From positions 1,379,001 to 1,443,000 of the forward strand of contig NZ_JAKFIA010000001.1 of NCBI RefSeq assembly GCF_022569295.1: a DNA stretch of 64,000 nucleotides, in the 5' to 3' direction. Shown piece by piece: positions 1-9,414 of this stretch. The DNA comes from Pedomonas mirosovicensis. Its GTDB lineage: Bacteria > Pseudomonadota > Alphaproteobacteria > Sphingomonadales > Sphingomonadaceae. The notes beneath the pieces are model-generated. The model did not search any database, had not been told where the DNA came from, and saw nothing but the letters and a program-made list of their open reading frames with translations. A program made the translations under genes and the position numbers. The number at the start of each line of letters is the position of its first letter. Positions within the stretch are counted from its first letter, which is position 1.

Positions 1-561
1 CAGCTCGTTGATGACATCGGCCATGATGGGATCAAGGCCGGTGGTGGGCTCATCGAAGAAGATGATCTCCGGCTTGGCGGCGATGGCGCGGGCGAGGCCG
101 ACGCGCTTCTGCATGCCGCCCGAGAGCTCGGAGGGGCGCAGGTCGGCCACATCCGGCGTGAGGCCGACGCGGCGCAGGTTCTCGATGGCGATTTCCTTCG
201 CTTCTTTTGCCTTCAGCCCATGGCCCTGCATCAGCCCGAAGGAGACGTTGCGCCAGACGGAGAGGCTGTCGAACAGCGCCGCGCCCTGGAACAGCATGCC
301 GAACTTGTCCAGCACCTGGGCCCGGGCCTTGCCGCGCAGGCCGACGACGCTTTCGCCATCGACGAGGATGCGGCCCGCATCCGGGCGGAGAATGCCCAGG
401 ATGCACTTGAGCAGCACCGACTTGCCGGTGCCCGAGCCGCCGATGATGACCAGGCTCTGGCCCTTGTCGACGGTGAGGTTGACGCCGTCCAGCACCACCT
501 TGGGGCCGAAGCGCTTGGCAACGCCGTTGACGACGATCTTGGGGGAAGCAACATCCGTCAT
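1..561 (-). CDS. mlaF: MlaF-like ABC transporter ATP-binding protein (partial, runs off left edge)
   Basis: This is the ATPase of an Mla/MCE-type phospholipid transporter, energising the MlaE permease encoded just upstream. The reading frame is open from the ATG at 561 to the window edge (187 codons), so the C-terminus is missing. Walker A GGSGTGKS lies at about residues 41-48, followed by a Q-loop (LFQGAALFDSL), the signature LSGGMQKR and Walker B IIFFDEPTTGLDP. The combination of GGMQKR with FQGAALFDS is typical of the MlaF branch rather than of general importers. The start overlaps the end of the permease gene by four bases (ATGA), which suggests translational coupling in an alr-mlaE-mlaF operon. 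An MCE protein gene would be expected beyond the left edge. Confidence 0.93.
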   Translation of the reverse strand, partial: MTDVASPKIVVNGVAKRFGPKVVLDGVNLTVDKGQSLVIIGGSGTGKSVLLKCILGILRPDAGRILVDGESVVGLRGKARAQVLDKFGMLFQGAALFDSLSVWRNVSFGLMQGHGLKAKEAKEIAIENLRRVGLTPDVADLRPSELSGGMQKRVGLARAIAAKPEIIFFDEPTTGLDPIMADVINEL

Positions 562-1343
562 GAGCCGAAGACCAGAACCGTGATGACAAGGTTTGAGAAC
601 AGGATGAGGATGAAGGCCGAGACCACCGCGTTGGTGGTGGCGCGGCCGACGCCCGCAGCGCCGCCGGTGGATTTGAAGCCGTGGTAGCAGCCCATCAGCG
701 CGATGACGAGGCCGAACACCGCCGCCTTGACCAGCGAGGAGATCACGTCGTCGGCTTCAAGATACTGCTGGGTGACCTTGAGGTAGTTGGCCGGGTTGAA
801 GCCCAGCCGCTCGGTGGCGATGAGAAAGCCGCCCAGAACGCCGATGATGTTGGCGACCAGCGTCAAGAGCGGCATCACGATCACCGCTGCCACGATGCGC
901 GGCACGATGAGATACTTGAAGGGATCGGTGGAGAGGGTGGTCATGGCGTCGATCTGCTCGGTGACGCGCATGGTGCCCAGCTCCGCCGCCATGGAGGAGG
1001 AAACCCGGCCCGCGACCATGAGGCCGCCGAGCACCGGGCCCAGCTCGCGCACCATGGCGATGACCGTGACCGCCGCCACCGCGCTTTCGGCGTTGAAGCG
1101 CGAGCCGCCGACGAAGATCTGCTGGGCCAGCGCCGCGCCGGTGAAGAAGGCGGTGAGGCCAACCACCGGCAGCGAAAAGTAGCCGATGGAGAGCATCTGT
1201 TCGACCATGCGGCCGAAATAGAAGGGCGGGCGCACGATATGGCTGATGGCAAGCCCGGCGAACTTCGCCAGGCGGCCGATCGATGCGAGCCCGGCCAGGA
1301 ACACCCGGCCTATGATCGACAGGAAGTCAATGATCAGGGTCAC
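558..1343 (-). CDS. mlaE: MlaE-family ABC transporter permease
   Basis: This is a 261-residue inner-membrane permease of the MlaE/YrbE family, expected to form the homodimeric core of a lipid transporter with the neighbouring ATPase. Several long hydrophobic segments are visible. The family core is present: a VGLTAFFTGAALAQQ segment, then VRELGPVLGGLMVAGRVSSSMAAELGTM and RVTEQIDAM. Unlike the second MlaE-type permease in this window (31374-32513) it has no N-terminal STAS domain. The start overlaps the alanine racemase stop by four bases and the end overlaps the ATPase start by four, so all three genes are probably co-transcribed. Confidence 0.94.
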   Translation of the reverse strand: MTLIIDFLSIIGRVFLAGLASIGRLAKFAGLAISHIVRPPFYFGRMVEQMLSIGYFSLPVVGLTAFFTGAALAQQIFVGGSRFNAESAVAAVTVIAMVRELGPVLGGLMVAGRVSSSMAAELGTMRVTEQIDAMTTLSTDPFKYLIVPRIVAAVIVMPLLTLVANIIGVLGGFLIATERLGFNPANYLKVTQQYLEADDVISSLVKAAVFGLVIALMGCYHGFKSTGGAAGVGRATTNAVVSAFILILFSNLVITVLVFGS

Positions 1344-2476
1344 AGGGTCACTCTTGCCTCATGTTCCGGCGCTTCAGGGTGTGGCGCCTCGGTTTCCCGA
1401 ACAGCTGGACGTTCAGCACAATAATGCCGCTCATAGCGGTGGCCCAACAGGGTAAGCAACTCGTATTGCGACAAACCCGACCAGAGCGCAGCCTCAGCCA
1501 GAGGGATGCCATCGCCCAGCAGCGTTGCCCAGTCCCCCGGCTGGACGGCAGGCACGGCGCTGATATCGGCCGTGACCAGATCCATCGAGACGCGCCCGAC
1601 AACCGGGCAGCGCACGCCGCGCACCACAACCTGGCCCCGGCTGGAGAAGCCGCGCAGGTAGCCATCCGCATAGCCGATCGCCAGGGTGGCGAGGCGGGTG
1701 GGGGCGGCAGCGGCCCAGGTGGCGTTGTAGCCGACCGTCTCGCCGGCGGGTACGGTCTTTACCTGGATGACCTGCGCCTCGGCCTTTGCCACGGGCCGGA
1801 GGACGCCTTCCAGTGCCGGGTGAACCACGCCGCCGTAAAGGGCGATGCCGGGGCGGGCGAGATCGAAGAGGGCAGCGGGCGCCTCCACGATGCCAGCCGA
1901 GTTGGCAAGGCTGCGGCGACGGGCGGGCAGGCCTGCGGACAGGGCGGCGAACCTGTCTGCCTGACGGCGGGTGAGGGGGTGGCCCGGCTCATCCGCGCAG
2001 GCGAAGTGGCTCAGCGCAATGTCGAGGTTGAGCCCTGAGAGGTCGAGCCCGGCAACTTCCTCTGGGCGCACCCCGAGGCGGTTCATGCCGGTATCGAGCA
2101 TCAGGTCGGCAGGCCGCTCGCCGCCCGCCTGCCGCCACAAGGCGACCTGCTCGGGCGTGTTCAGCACGGGCTGGGCGCTCAGGGCGCGGAAGGCCGCCAC
2201 TTCCCCCTCCAGCACGCCGTTCAGCACGTGGATGCGCGCCTCCGGCAGCAGGGCGCGCAGCTGCGCCGCCTCGGGCAAGGTGGCAACGAAGAAATCCCGG
2301 CAGCCTTCCGCCCACAAACGGCGGGCGGGTTGCTCCAGCCCCAGGCCGTAGCACTCCGCCTTCACGGCGGCGGCGCACGCCGCAGGCCCCGCAAGCCGCG
2401 CCAGAGCGCGGTAATTGCTGCCAAGCGCGTCCAGATCGACGCTGAGGCGCAGGCGGGAGGCGGGAGGCATGGTCAT
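1340..2476 (-). CDS. alr: Alanine racemase
   Basis: This PLP enzyme interconverts L- and D-alanine for peptidoglycan precursors. The protein has 378 residues when started at the ATG at 2476. The frame stays open upstream, but that part is low-complexity and reads through an intergenic palindrome, so the longer start is rejected. The PLP-lysine motif reads AVKAECYGLG, where most alanine racemases have AVxKANAYGHG; the catalytic Lys is kept. The C-terminal catalytic region (GYADGYLRGFSSRG, GRVSMDLVTADIS) and the tail LSQYELLTLLGHRYER are typical. It is the first gene of a tightly overlapped set with mlaE and mlaF. The short C-terminal extension after HRYERHY is unlike the family core. Confidence 0.93.
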   Translation of the reverse strand: MTMPPASRLRLSVDLDALGSNYRALARLAGPAACAAAVKAECYGLGLEQPARRLWAEGCRDFFVATLPEAAQLRALLPEARIHVLNGVLEGEVAAFRALSAQPVLNTPEQVALWRQAGGERPADLMLDTGMNRLGVRPEEVAGLDLSGLNLDIALSHFACADEPGHPLTRRQADRFAALSAGLPARRRSLANSAGIVEAPAALFDLARPGIALYGGVVHPALEGVLRPVAKAEAQVIQVKTVPAGETVGYNATWAAAAPTRLATLAIGYADGYLRGFSSRGQVVVRGVRCPVVGRVSMDLVTADISAVPAVQPGDWATLLGDGIPLAEAALWSGLSQYELLTLLGHRYERHYCAERPAVRETEAPHPEAPEHEARVTL

Positions 2477-2558
2477 GGCGAACCGATAGCGGGCGGGCGG
2501 GTGAAAGGCAAATGGCACGCGGCGGGAGGGGGTATGGAGCAGTGTGAGATTGAAAAGA

Positions 2559-2665
2559 TTTGCAGGGGATTTGGACCCCTGGTCCTCAGGGGGAAATAAG
2601 GGCAAAGAAGAATGCAGGGGTCTTGGACCCCTGCACCCCTTCGTTTTTCGGGCCGTGTGTCCGGT
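2559..2665. repeat. Palindromic intergenic repeat, copy 1 (double)
   Basis: Two GGGGTC-type palindromes lie side by side. One is imperfect at 2562-2580 (AGGGG/CCCCT arms). The other is perfect at 2613-2635, with 10-bp arms TGCAGGGGTC and GACCCCTGCA around a 3-nt loop. The second is followed by TTCGTTTTTCGGG, the tail shared with the copies near 10655, 16102 and 28799. It lies between alr (upstream side) and the DUF4145 gene. Confidence 0.8.
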
Positions 2666-2765
2666 ATTCTCCGGTGACGGTGAATGACTGGATTGTGTTT
2701 CAGGAGGCTCTTGAAACTGGGGTCGGTTTTGACGGCCTGAATTCGTTATCGTATTATAATTCAAA

Positions 2766-3548
2766 TTATTGCAATGCTGCCTTTTCAGGCAAAGGCGCGG
2801 CCAAGGCTTTCGTTTCAGCCTGGCCATCCGCAATTAGTTGCTTCTTTTCGGTGCCTATTTTGCTGATTTCAGCTAGTTTTTGCTGACGCGTGTGTCGAGC
2901 TACATACCATTCTTCAAACAACATTTCGATTAACTCAATCAGCGCTTGAGCTTCTCCGGAATCAACCGGGACAATCAAGTTTATGTCCTTTTCCATGTGT
3001 GCACCAATGTTCCCGATTGAGCGCACATGATCGATGGCTTCGACGGTCTCGATGGTTACACCCGCCGGTCCATTGCCCAAATTTACGGCATCTCGAAGAG
3101 CGTTGATTTCGTCAACCAGTCGGCTCTTTGTAATTTTGCAGAAGTCACGGATCATTCCTTGAATGCAGCGGCGTGCGAGTGTTGCCGCAGCTTTGGGGCT
3201 CATTTCCCGGATTAAACAGGCTTCTACGTAATCCTCAACCAATGGTGCAGGAATATAGTCTGGTTGAGGCTTGGCTGAACCTTCGGGAAGCACTTGTCTT
3301 GAGAAGAGTGCTGGATAATCTGAAATGATGGTGTGATTAAGATTGGGGCCTCTATTTTTTCGTACCGAAAAACTTATAGTAGTTTTATTACATGCAGGGT
3401 TAGAGCATGCAATCGCTGAAATGCACCCGCTAATCGTGCCTTCAGCAGTTTTGCCTACGGTTATTGGCACATTAATATCATCGAATCGAGCCGGAACAAC
3501 CGTTTGGGCTCGCTGGCAATAAGGGCATGTCCAATTGAAACTTGCCAT
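2766..3548 (-). CDS. DUF4145 domain-containing protein
   Basis: The protein has 260 residues. The N-terminus carries a zinc-ribbon-like pair of motifs (CPYC at about residues 8-11 and CSNPAC near residue 50). A helical region follows with EDYVEACLIREMSPKAAATLARRCIQGMIRDFC and, further on, a segment with DHVRSIGNIGAHMEKD. That arrangement is characteristic of DUF4145, a domain met in restriction, abortive-infection and other accessory contexts. The exact role is unknown. The start at 3548 was chosen because GGAGAGACA sits directly upstream; a longer frame reaches 3572. Base composition is clearly more AT-rich than the flanking genes and codon use differs, which suggests horizontal acquisition. 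No partner gene is adjacent. Confidence 0.8.
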   Translation of the reverse strand: MASFNWTCPYCQRAQTVVPARFDDINVPITVGKTAEGTISGCISAIACSNPACNKTTISFSVRKNRGPNLNHTIISDYPALFSRQVLPEGSAKPQPDYIPAPLVEDYVEACLIREMSPKAAATLARRCIQGMIRDFCKITKSRLVDEINALRDAVNLGNGPAGVTIETVEAIDHVRSIGNIGAHMEKDINLIVPVDSGEAQALIELIEMLFEEWYVARHTRQQKLAEISKIGTEKKQLIADGQAETKALAAPLPEKAALQ

Positions 3549-3790
3549 TGTCTCTCCAGATCTGAACGTCACATAGTTATTAAATCTGTATCACCCAGAT
3601 GCGTTCAGATTATAACATTTTGTGGAGAGGTAGTAGATTTATTGAGGAGTATCTGCTTCACAGACAACGCTTATAGAAACACATGAATGTGTGCCGGTTG
3701 GTAGGCGTGCCGCGTCTTGCTCTTTCTCATCGTTGGATTTTGCACGGCGGTGGCGGGATCAGTGCGTCTGAGGCGGAGCGGCTGGCCGGA
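3549..3790. other. AT-rich spacer without recognisable gene
   Basis: This spacer separates the DUF4145 start from the iorB terminator. Short open frames exist but none resembles a protein family or has a convincing ribosome-binding site. It contains the likely promoter of the DUF4145 gene. Composition changes back to GC-rich near 3690-3740, which probably marks one edge of the acquired segment. Confidence 0.5.
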
Positions 3791-3828
3791 AAGAAAAACG
3801 CCGACCCGCGGATAAGCGGATCGGCGTT
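3791..3828 (-). terminator. Intrinsic terminator of iorB
   Basis: The stem is AACGCCGA/TCGGCGTT with an inner CCGC/GCGG pairing. Read on the minus strand it is followed by TTTTTC. It lies about 25 bases after the frame-corrected iorB stop (3851). Confidence 0.75.
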
Positions 3829-3850
3829 GTTCGTCAGGCTGGTCGTTCGA

Positions 3851-6046
3851 TCAGGCCAGAACTTGGTCGGCGAACGGCAGCTTGTAGAAGCGCTTGCCGG
3901 TGGCGGCGGCAAGGGCGTTGGCCACGGCCGGGGCGATGGGCGGCACGCCCGGCTCGCCGACGCCGGTGGGGGGCTTCGGCGGAGGGGAGGATGTGCACCT
4001 CCACCTCGCGCGGGCTGCCGCTCATGCGGAGCACCTGGTAGCTGTCGAAGTTGGTCTGCTCGACCGCGCCATCGGCCAGGGTGATGGCGCTGGAGAGCGC
4101 CGCGCCCAGGCCGAAGCCGATGCCGCCTTCCATCTGGGCGGCAACGATGTCCGGGTTGATGGCGATGCCGCAGTCCACGGCGCAGACGACTCGCTCGACG
4201 CGGAAGTCCTTGCCGTCATAGCTGATCTCGGCCACCTGCGCGACGTAGGAGCGGAACGACTCCTGCACCGCGACGCCCCGGTAGCGACCCTTCGGCAGCG
4301 GCTTGCCCCAGCCCGCCTTCTCGGCGGCGAGCTTGAGGACGCCCGCGATGCGCGGGTGCTTCTCCAGCAGCTTGAGGCGGAAGGCGACCGGGTCCTGCCC
4401 GGCGGCCTCGGCCAGCTGGTCGATCATCACCTCTTTCACGTAGGCGTTGTGGGTGTGGCCGACCGAGCGCCACCACAGCACCGGCACGCCGACCTTGGGG
4501 GCGACCCAGGTGACGCGGGCGGCGGGCAGGGCGTACTGCTCCAGCACGTTGCCCTCGACCGCCGCGCCGTCCGGCTTGTCGGCGGGTGAGAAGGGCGTTC
4601 CGGCGAGGATGGACTGATGAACGATGGTCTGGTCCCACGCCACCACGTCGCCGGAGGCGGAGAGGCCCGCCTTCACCTTGTGAACGGCCATGGGGCGATA
4701 GTAGCCGCCGGTCACGTCGTCCTCGCGGGTCCAGACGAGGCGCACCGGATACTTGCCGCCGGTCGCCTTGAGGATGTTGGCGATCTCCACCACCCAGTCG
4801 GACTGGAAGTTGGCGCGCCGGCCGAAGCTGCCGCCCGAGACGATGGTGGTGAGGTTGACCTTCTCCGGCGCGAGGCCCAGCACCTTGGCCACGTTGCCCT
4901 GGTCTATGGTGTGGAACTGGAAGCCGCCGGCCAGCTCGGCGCCGTCTTTGGTGAGGCGGCCCCAGCCGGTCATCGGCTCCATGGACGCATGGGCGAGGAA
5001 GGGGAACTCGAACGTGGCCTCGACCACCTTGGCGGCGGAGGCCATCGCCTCGGCGGGCTTGCCGGTCTCGCCGACGAGCATGCCGCCCCCGGCCTCGGCC
5101 AGCTTGCGGTACTCGGCGGTGAGTTCGGCGGTGCCGCGCTTCTCGGCGGCGGTTTCATCCCACTCGACGGTGAGCGCTTCCCGGCCCTTGATGGCGGCGA
5201 AGGTGTTCTTTGCGACGACGGCGACGCCGCTTGGCACCTGCACCACATCAACGACGCCGGGCACGGCCCTGGCCGCCGCGGCATCGAAGCTCTTCACCTT
5301 GCCGCCGAAGCGGGGCGCGCGCTGGATGACGGCCGTCATGGTGCCCTCGGGCGCCATGTCGATGCCGTAGACCGCCGTGCCGTCGGTCTTGGCGTTGTTG
5401 TCCAGCCGGTGGATGCGCTTGCCCACCAGCGTGAAGTCCTTCGGGTCCTTGAGGGGGACGGTGGCGGGCACCGTCTCGCTGGAAGCGAGGGTCGCCAGTT
5501 CGCCGAAGGTGGCCTGCTTGCCTGAGGCGGCGTGGCGGACGACGCCGCGCTCCACCGTGATTTCCGACGGCTGCGCGCCCCACTTGCGGGCGGCGGCGCT
5601 GACCAGCATGGCCCGCGCGGTGGCGCCGGCCTTGCGGAGCTGCTCCCACGAGTTGAACATGGCGGTGGAGCCGCCCGTGCCCTGAATCGTGCCGAAGGCG
5701 AGGTTGGCATAATCCGGCACGCGGGCAGGCGCGCCCTCGGCCCGCATCTGGGACCAGTCGGCGTCCAGCTCCTCCGCCACGATGGTGGCGAGGCCCGACC
5801 AGGTGCCCTGGCCCATCTCCAGGTGCTTGGCGAGCACGGTGACGGTGTTGTCCGGGCTGATGCGGATGAAGGGCGTCGCCTCAAGGCCGGTGCCGGCGGT
5901 CAGCCCTGCGCGGCGGCGGTGGCCGATTCGGGCAGGAGCGCCAGCGTCAGCCCCGCGCCGGTGAGGGCGAGGAAGCGGCGACGGTCCACGCGCGGAGCGT
6001 TGCCGGAGGCGGCGTTCCGGCCCGGAAGATCGAATTTCTGATACAT
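3851..6046 (-). CDS. iorB: Isoquinoline 1-oxidoreductase-type molybdenum hydroxylase large subunit (two frameshifts)
   Basis: This is the molybdopterin-binding subunit of an exported or periplasmic aldehyde/isoquinoline oxidoreductase, working with the [2Fe-2S] subunit encoded upstream. The ATG at 6046 gives a Tat-type leader ([17 protein letters not shown]). The body has two molybdopterin-binding blocks, for example [26 protein letters not shown] and [18 protein letters not shown]. Two single-base breaks interrupt the frame. Near 5900-5906 one base is missing at a GGG/CCC run, which ends the N-terminal frame after ATAAAQG. At the six-G run 3968-3973 one extra base shifts the end. Correcting both gives a normal C-terminus ([20 protein letters not shown]) and a stop at 3851. 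Both breaks are at homopolymers in an otherwise well-preserved gene, so sequence error is at least as likely as decay. Confidence 0.88.
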
Positions 6047-6050
6047 GGTC

Positions 6051-6509
6051 TCAGGCCTCCAGCGTTGAGGCCGCAGCCTTGATGGCCTTGCGGATGCGAA
6101 CATAGGTGGCGCAGCGGCAGATGTTGCCATCCATCGCGGCGTCGATGTCGTCGTCCGTCGGTTTCGGCGTCTCGTTGAGGAGCGCGACGGCCGACATGAT
6201 CTGGCCGGACTGGCAGTAGCCGCACTGCACCACGTCCAGATCGCGCCAGGCCTTGGTGACGGCTTCGGCCACCTTGCCGTTCAGCCCCTCGATGGTGGTG
6301 ATGGCGGACTCGCCGATGCTGCCGACCGGAAGCTGGCAGGAGCGGATCGGCTGGCCGTCCAGATGAACGGTGCAGGCGCCGCATTGGGCCATGCCGCAGC
6401 CGAACTTGGTGCCGGTGAGTTTAAGGTCGTCCCGCAGTGCCCAGAGAAGGGGGGTCTCCGGGTCAACGTCGAGCTGGCGAGACTGGCCATTCACGTTGAT
6501 CGTGATCAT
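6051..6509 (-). CDS. iorA: (2Fe-2S)-binding subunit of molybdenum hydroxylase
   Basis: The protein has 152 residues with the two-cluster layout of xanthine-oxidase-type small subunits. A plant-ferredoxin cluster motif ([15 protein letters not shown], with a further Cys in SCQLP) lies in the first half. A second cluster, [10 protein letters not shown] and NICRCATY, lies in the helical C-terminal half. It passes electrons from the molybdenum subunit iorB, which begins five bases after its stop. No dedicated XdhC-like maturation factor or cytochrome subunit is adjacent. Confidence 0.95.
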   Translation of the reverse strand: MITINVNGQSRQLDVDPETPLLWALRDDLKLTGTKFGCGMAQCGACTVHLDGQPIRSCQLPVGSIGESAITTIEGLNGKVAEAVTKAWRDLDVVQCGYCQSGQIMSAVALLNETPKPTDDDIDAAMDGNICRCATYVRIRKAIKAAASTLEA

Positions 6510-6661
6510 GCAAATGTCCCTGCGATGAAGAGAGTGGGGGAGGTAAGGATTATCGTTATTATGGCGTACAGAGTGCCATAGCAGAAAATTTGCAACAAGC
6601 CTTCAAGGAGCTATTGATCCCGGCAACGGCTTTGGCTATAGCCGGGCCTCCCCAGACAAGT

Positions 6662-6746
6662 GCGGTCGTGGCGGAATTGGTAGACGCGCAGCGTTGAGGT
6701 CGCTGTGGGGCAACCCGTGGAAGTTCGAGTCTTCTCGACCGCACCA
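6662..6746 (+). tRNA. tRNA-Leu (GAG)
   Basis: The acceptor arms GCGGTCG and CGACCGC pair fully, followed by discriminator A and an encoded CCA (6744-6746). The anticodon loop reads TTGAGGT, giving anticodon GAG (leucine). The T-arm is GTTCGAGTCTTC-like, and there is a long variable arm (TGTGGGGCAACCCGTG) as expected for a class II tRNA. Confidence 0.95.
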
Positions 6747-6862
6747 GTGCTCTCCCGAGCAGTTGGGCGCTTTCTCTAAAAAGCAGCATTAAAGCATCGA
6801 CCGGCCGAAAGGCTGGGCGGGGCTTTTCTGCGTGCCGTTTACGCCGGGCCGCGCTGCCGGGC

Positions 6863-6890
6863 AAAAAAAAGGCGGCGCTGGCGCGCCGCC
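6863..6890 (-). terminator. Intrinsic terminator of the PEP-CTERM gene
   Basis: The stem is GGCGGCGC/GCGCCGCC with a 4-nt loop and is followed on the minus strand by eight T. It lies 25 bases downstream of the PEP-CTERM gene stop. Confidence 0.9.
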
Positions 6891-6915
6891 CAAGTTTGAA
6901 CCGATCTTGCCTCGA

Positions 6916-7665
6916 TCAGGCCTTGCGACGCCGCATAAAGGCGATGCCGACAAGACCAGCGCCGAGCAGGCCAAGGGCCGCAGGCTCGGGCACCGCCGCG
7001 ATGCCGTCGTCGGCAACCAGCGAGAGTTCAATGTTCAGGTTGAGATTGGCGCTGGAGAGAAAGCCCAGCGGATTGTCGATCGTAAGGCCCAGGCCCTCGT
7101 TCAGGAAAACGAAGAAGTCATCCGCCTCGAGAAGGCCGCCAACCAGGCCGGGGTCGAAGGTCGCCAGGTCGCCGTCGAAATCGCCCACCGTCACATAGCC
7201 ACCGACGCCATCCTGATAGCCGGAGCCCGGAAGCGACTGGCTGAGGATGAAGGCAAGGGTCATGAGGTCGTTCACCACATCGTCGGTCGTCGACTCGAAC
7301 GTCGTGAGGACGCCGCCGAGCGTGGGAAAGTTGAACATGGTCTCGGTGCCGCCAACCGGCGTGTAGGTGCCGCCGCCGGAAACGGTGGCGGACAGCGTCC
7401 AGGTTGCATTCTGGCCGAGCGGCGGCATGTCGAGCGCGTAGTCGCTGAGCCGGAGCAGCGCGACCAGCTCGTAGTTGCGCCCATCGGCATCCAGGGTGTT
7501 GACCGCCTCGGGCACCGAAATGGACTCGGCAAAGGTCGTGCCATCGGCACGGTAGAAGGCAAACAGATCGACCATGGCGCTGGTCGAGTAGACAGTGGCC
7601 GATGCCGGCGCCGAGAACAGACCAATGGTCGCCGCGATGGCGGCCGCCCAAATTCCTCGTAGCAT
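6916..7665 (-). CDS. PEP-CTERM sorting domain protein
   Basis: This is a secreted protein of 249 residues with an N-terminal signal peptide (about residues 1-23, ending APASA) and a C-terminal sorting signal: VPEPAALGLLGAGLVGIAF followed by MRRRKA. The PEP motif, hydrophobic helix and basic tail are the substrate signal for an exosortase (EpsH/XrtA), which would have to be encoded elsewhere because none is in this window. The middle is low in charge, rich in Gly/Thr/Asp and predicted to be mainly beta, with no recognised catalytic motif. A strong intrinsic terminator follows. The gene is monocistronic. Confidence 0.9.
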   Translation of the reverse strand: MLRGIWAAAIAATIGLFSAPASATVYSTSAMVDLFAFYRADGTTFAESISVPEAVNTLDADGRNYELVALLRLSDYALDMPPLGQNATWTLSATVSGGGTYTPVGGTETMFNFPTLGGVLTTFESTTDDVVNDLMTLAFILSQSLPGSGYQDGVGGYVTVGDFDGDLATFDPGLVGGLLEADDFFVFLNEGLGLTIDNPLGFLSSANLNLNIELSLVADDGIAAVPEPAALGLLGAGLVGIAFMRRRKA

Positions 7666-7992
7666 TGCTCAATCCCTCGCAAACTAATCCCAGGGGATTA
7701 AAGCAAATGTTGTGCCACGCCCGTAATATGGCGGTTTTATCGCGTTTCGGTGGCAAAATCGTTGCGCGTTTGTAAGAAATATCGACAACAGGCGCGGACA
7801 AGGCTGGCGCTGCCTGTGTGGCCGGCGCGGCTGCCGGTTGGGCCGCGTCCTCAGGCGGGGTGTTCGGGCGGGGTGTTCGGGCGGGGTGTTCGGGCGGCCC
7901 TGGCGGGCCGTTGGCCGCAAAAATTCGCGCGCCTCGGCAATACATGTAGGTTAGAGGCTTTCCTTGGGCAGGCGAGGGGTTATAAGCCTGAC
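7666..7992. other. Divergent promoter spacer with 13-bp tandem repeat
   Basis: This gap separates the PEP-CTERM gene (minus) from mgtE (plus). It contains three copies of a 13-bp unit GCGGGGTGTTCGG (about 7856-7895; period 13 measured from successive TGTTCG positions 7861, 7874 and 7887). The left part (7690-7760) is more AT-rich and probably holds promoters. No riboswitch-like mgtE leader was recognised. Confidence 0.6.
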
Positions 7993-9408
7993 ATGACCGA
8001 GCAGCCGGACATCGAGATTGGGCCTGAGGACCTGGCGCCCCGCGAGGTGCTGGAGGGCGGCCGGCTGCGTCGTGACTTCATCGACGACGTTGTCACGGCG
8101 GCGGACGAGGGCGATGCCGGCCGCGTGCAGGAGCTGGTGGAAACGCTCCACCCGGCCGACCTTGCGGACCTGATCGAGATTGTCGGCGCGGAGCATCGCG
8201 CCCGCCTGGTGCAGGCGCTGGGCGACCGGCTGGACGCGGATACGGTCGCCGAACTCAACGACTGGGTGCGCGACGAGGTGATCGAGGTCATGGGTCCGAC
8301 GGACCTGGCCAACGTCGTCACCCAGCTGGAGACCGACGACGCGGTCGCCATCATCGAGGACCTGGAGGCGGACCAGCAGGAGCAGGTGCTCTCCGCCATG
8401 CCCGCCGAGGACCGCGCCGCCATCGAGGAGGCGCTGACCTACCCCGAGGACTCGGCCGGCCGCCTAATGCAGCGCGACCTGATCGCGGTGCCCGAATATT
8501 GGACCGTGGGCCAACTGATCGACTTCCTGCGCGAGAAGCAGGACCTGGCCACGGATTTCTGGGAAATCTTCGTCGTTGACGCGAGCCACCATCCGGTGGG
8601 GACCATCCGCCTGTCATGGGTGCTGCGCTCCCCGCGCTCGGTGATGGTCGCCGACCTGATGCAGCGCGAGCAGACGCTGATCCCGGTCGACATGGACCGG
8701 GAAGAGCTGGCCCTGCGCTTCCAGAAATACGGCCTCATCTCGGCGGCGGTGGTGGACCATGCGGGACGCCTCGTCGGCATGATTACGGTCGACGACGTGG
8801 TGCACATCATCTCCGAAGAGGCGCAGGAAGACGCGCTGAAGTTCGTCGGCGTGGGCGAGGGCGACATCAACGAGCCCGTCGTCAGCACCGCCATGACCCG
8901 CGTGCGCTGGCTGGTGGTCAACTGCGGCACCGCCATCATCGGCTCGCTGGTGATCGCCCTGTTCGAGGCCTCTATCGAGAAGCTGGTGGCGCTCGCCATC
9001 CTCATGCCCATCGTCGCCTCGCTCGGCGGCAACGCGGGCAACCAGACCATGGCCGTTGCCGTGCGCGCGCTCGCCACCGGCCAGCTGACGGCGGGCAATG
9101 CGACCCGCATCGTCATGCGCGAGACGAGGGTGGCGCTGCTCAACGGCACGCTGCTCGCCATCCTGGTGGGCGTGCTGACCGCGCTTTACTTCCACACGGT
9201 TGGCCTGGGGCTGGTGATCGCCGTTGCCATGGTGGTCAACATCCTGGTCGGCGGGCTGGCCGGCGTGCTGGTGCCCTTGACCATGCACCGGCTGAAGGTG
9301 GACCCGGCCGTGGCCTCATCGGTGTTTGTGACCATGACCACCGACGTCATGGGCTTTCTGGCGTTCCTGGGGCTGGCAACCGCCGTGGGGCTGGCCAACC
9401 TGCAGTAG
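7993..9408 (+). CDS. mgtE: Magnesium transporter MgtE
   Basis: This inner-membrane Mg2+ channel has 471 residues from the ATG at 7993. Domains in order are an N-terminal MgtE N domain of acidic superhelical repeats (about residues 30-140), two CBS domains (about 140-265, with LIPVDMDREELALRF and GRLVGMITVDDVVHII), then five hydrophobic segments forming the channel with the selectivity-region motif ASLGGNAGNQTMAVAVRAL. The cytosolic domains gate the channel according to magnesium level. A response-regulator gene begins six bases after the stop, suggesting an operon. Confidence 0.95.
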   Translation: MTEQPDIEIGPEDLAPREVLEGGRLRRDFIDDVVTAADEGDAGRVQELVETLHPADLADLIEIVGAEHRARLVQALGDRLDADTVAELNDWVRDEVIEVMGPTDLANVVTQLETDDAVAIIEDLEADQQEQVLSAMPAEDRAAIEEALTYPEDSAGRLMQRDLIAVPEYWTVGQLIDFLREKQDLATDFWEIFVVDASHHPVGTIRLSWVLRSPRSVMVADLMQREQTLIPVDMDREELALRFQKYGLISAAVVDHAGRLVGMITVDDVVHIISEEAQEDALKFVGVGEGDINEPVVSTAMTRVRWLVVNCGTAIIGSLVIALFEASIEKLVALAILMPIVASLGGNAGNQTMAVAVRALATGQLTAGNATRIVMRETRVALLNGTLLAILVGVLTALYFHTVGLGLVIAVAMVVNILVGGLAGVLVPLTMHRLKVDPAVASSVFVTMTTDVMGFLAFLGLATAVGLANLQ

Positions 9409-9414
9409 GCGGCA

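Noticed and set aside
1340-2833. 497-residue version of alanine racemase
   Set aside because: The extra 119 residues read through an intergenic palindrome and are not protein-like; the ATG at 2476 gives the normal length.
4617-5525. Long plus-strand open frames opposite iorB
   Set aside because: They mirror the iorB third-position GC pattern and encode no recognisable domain.
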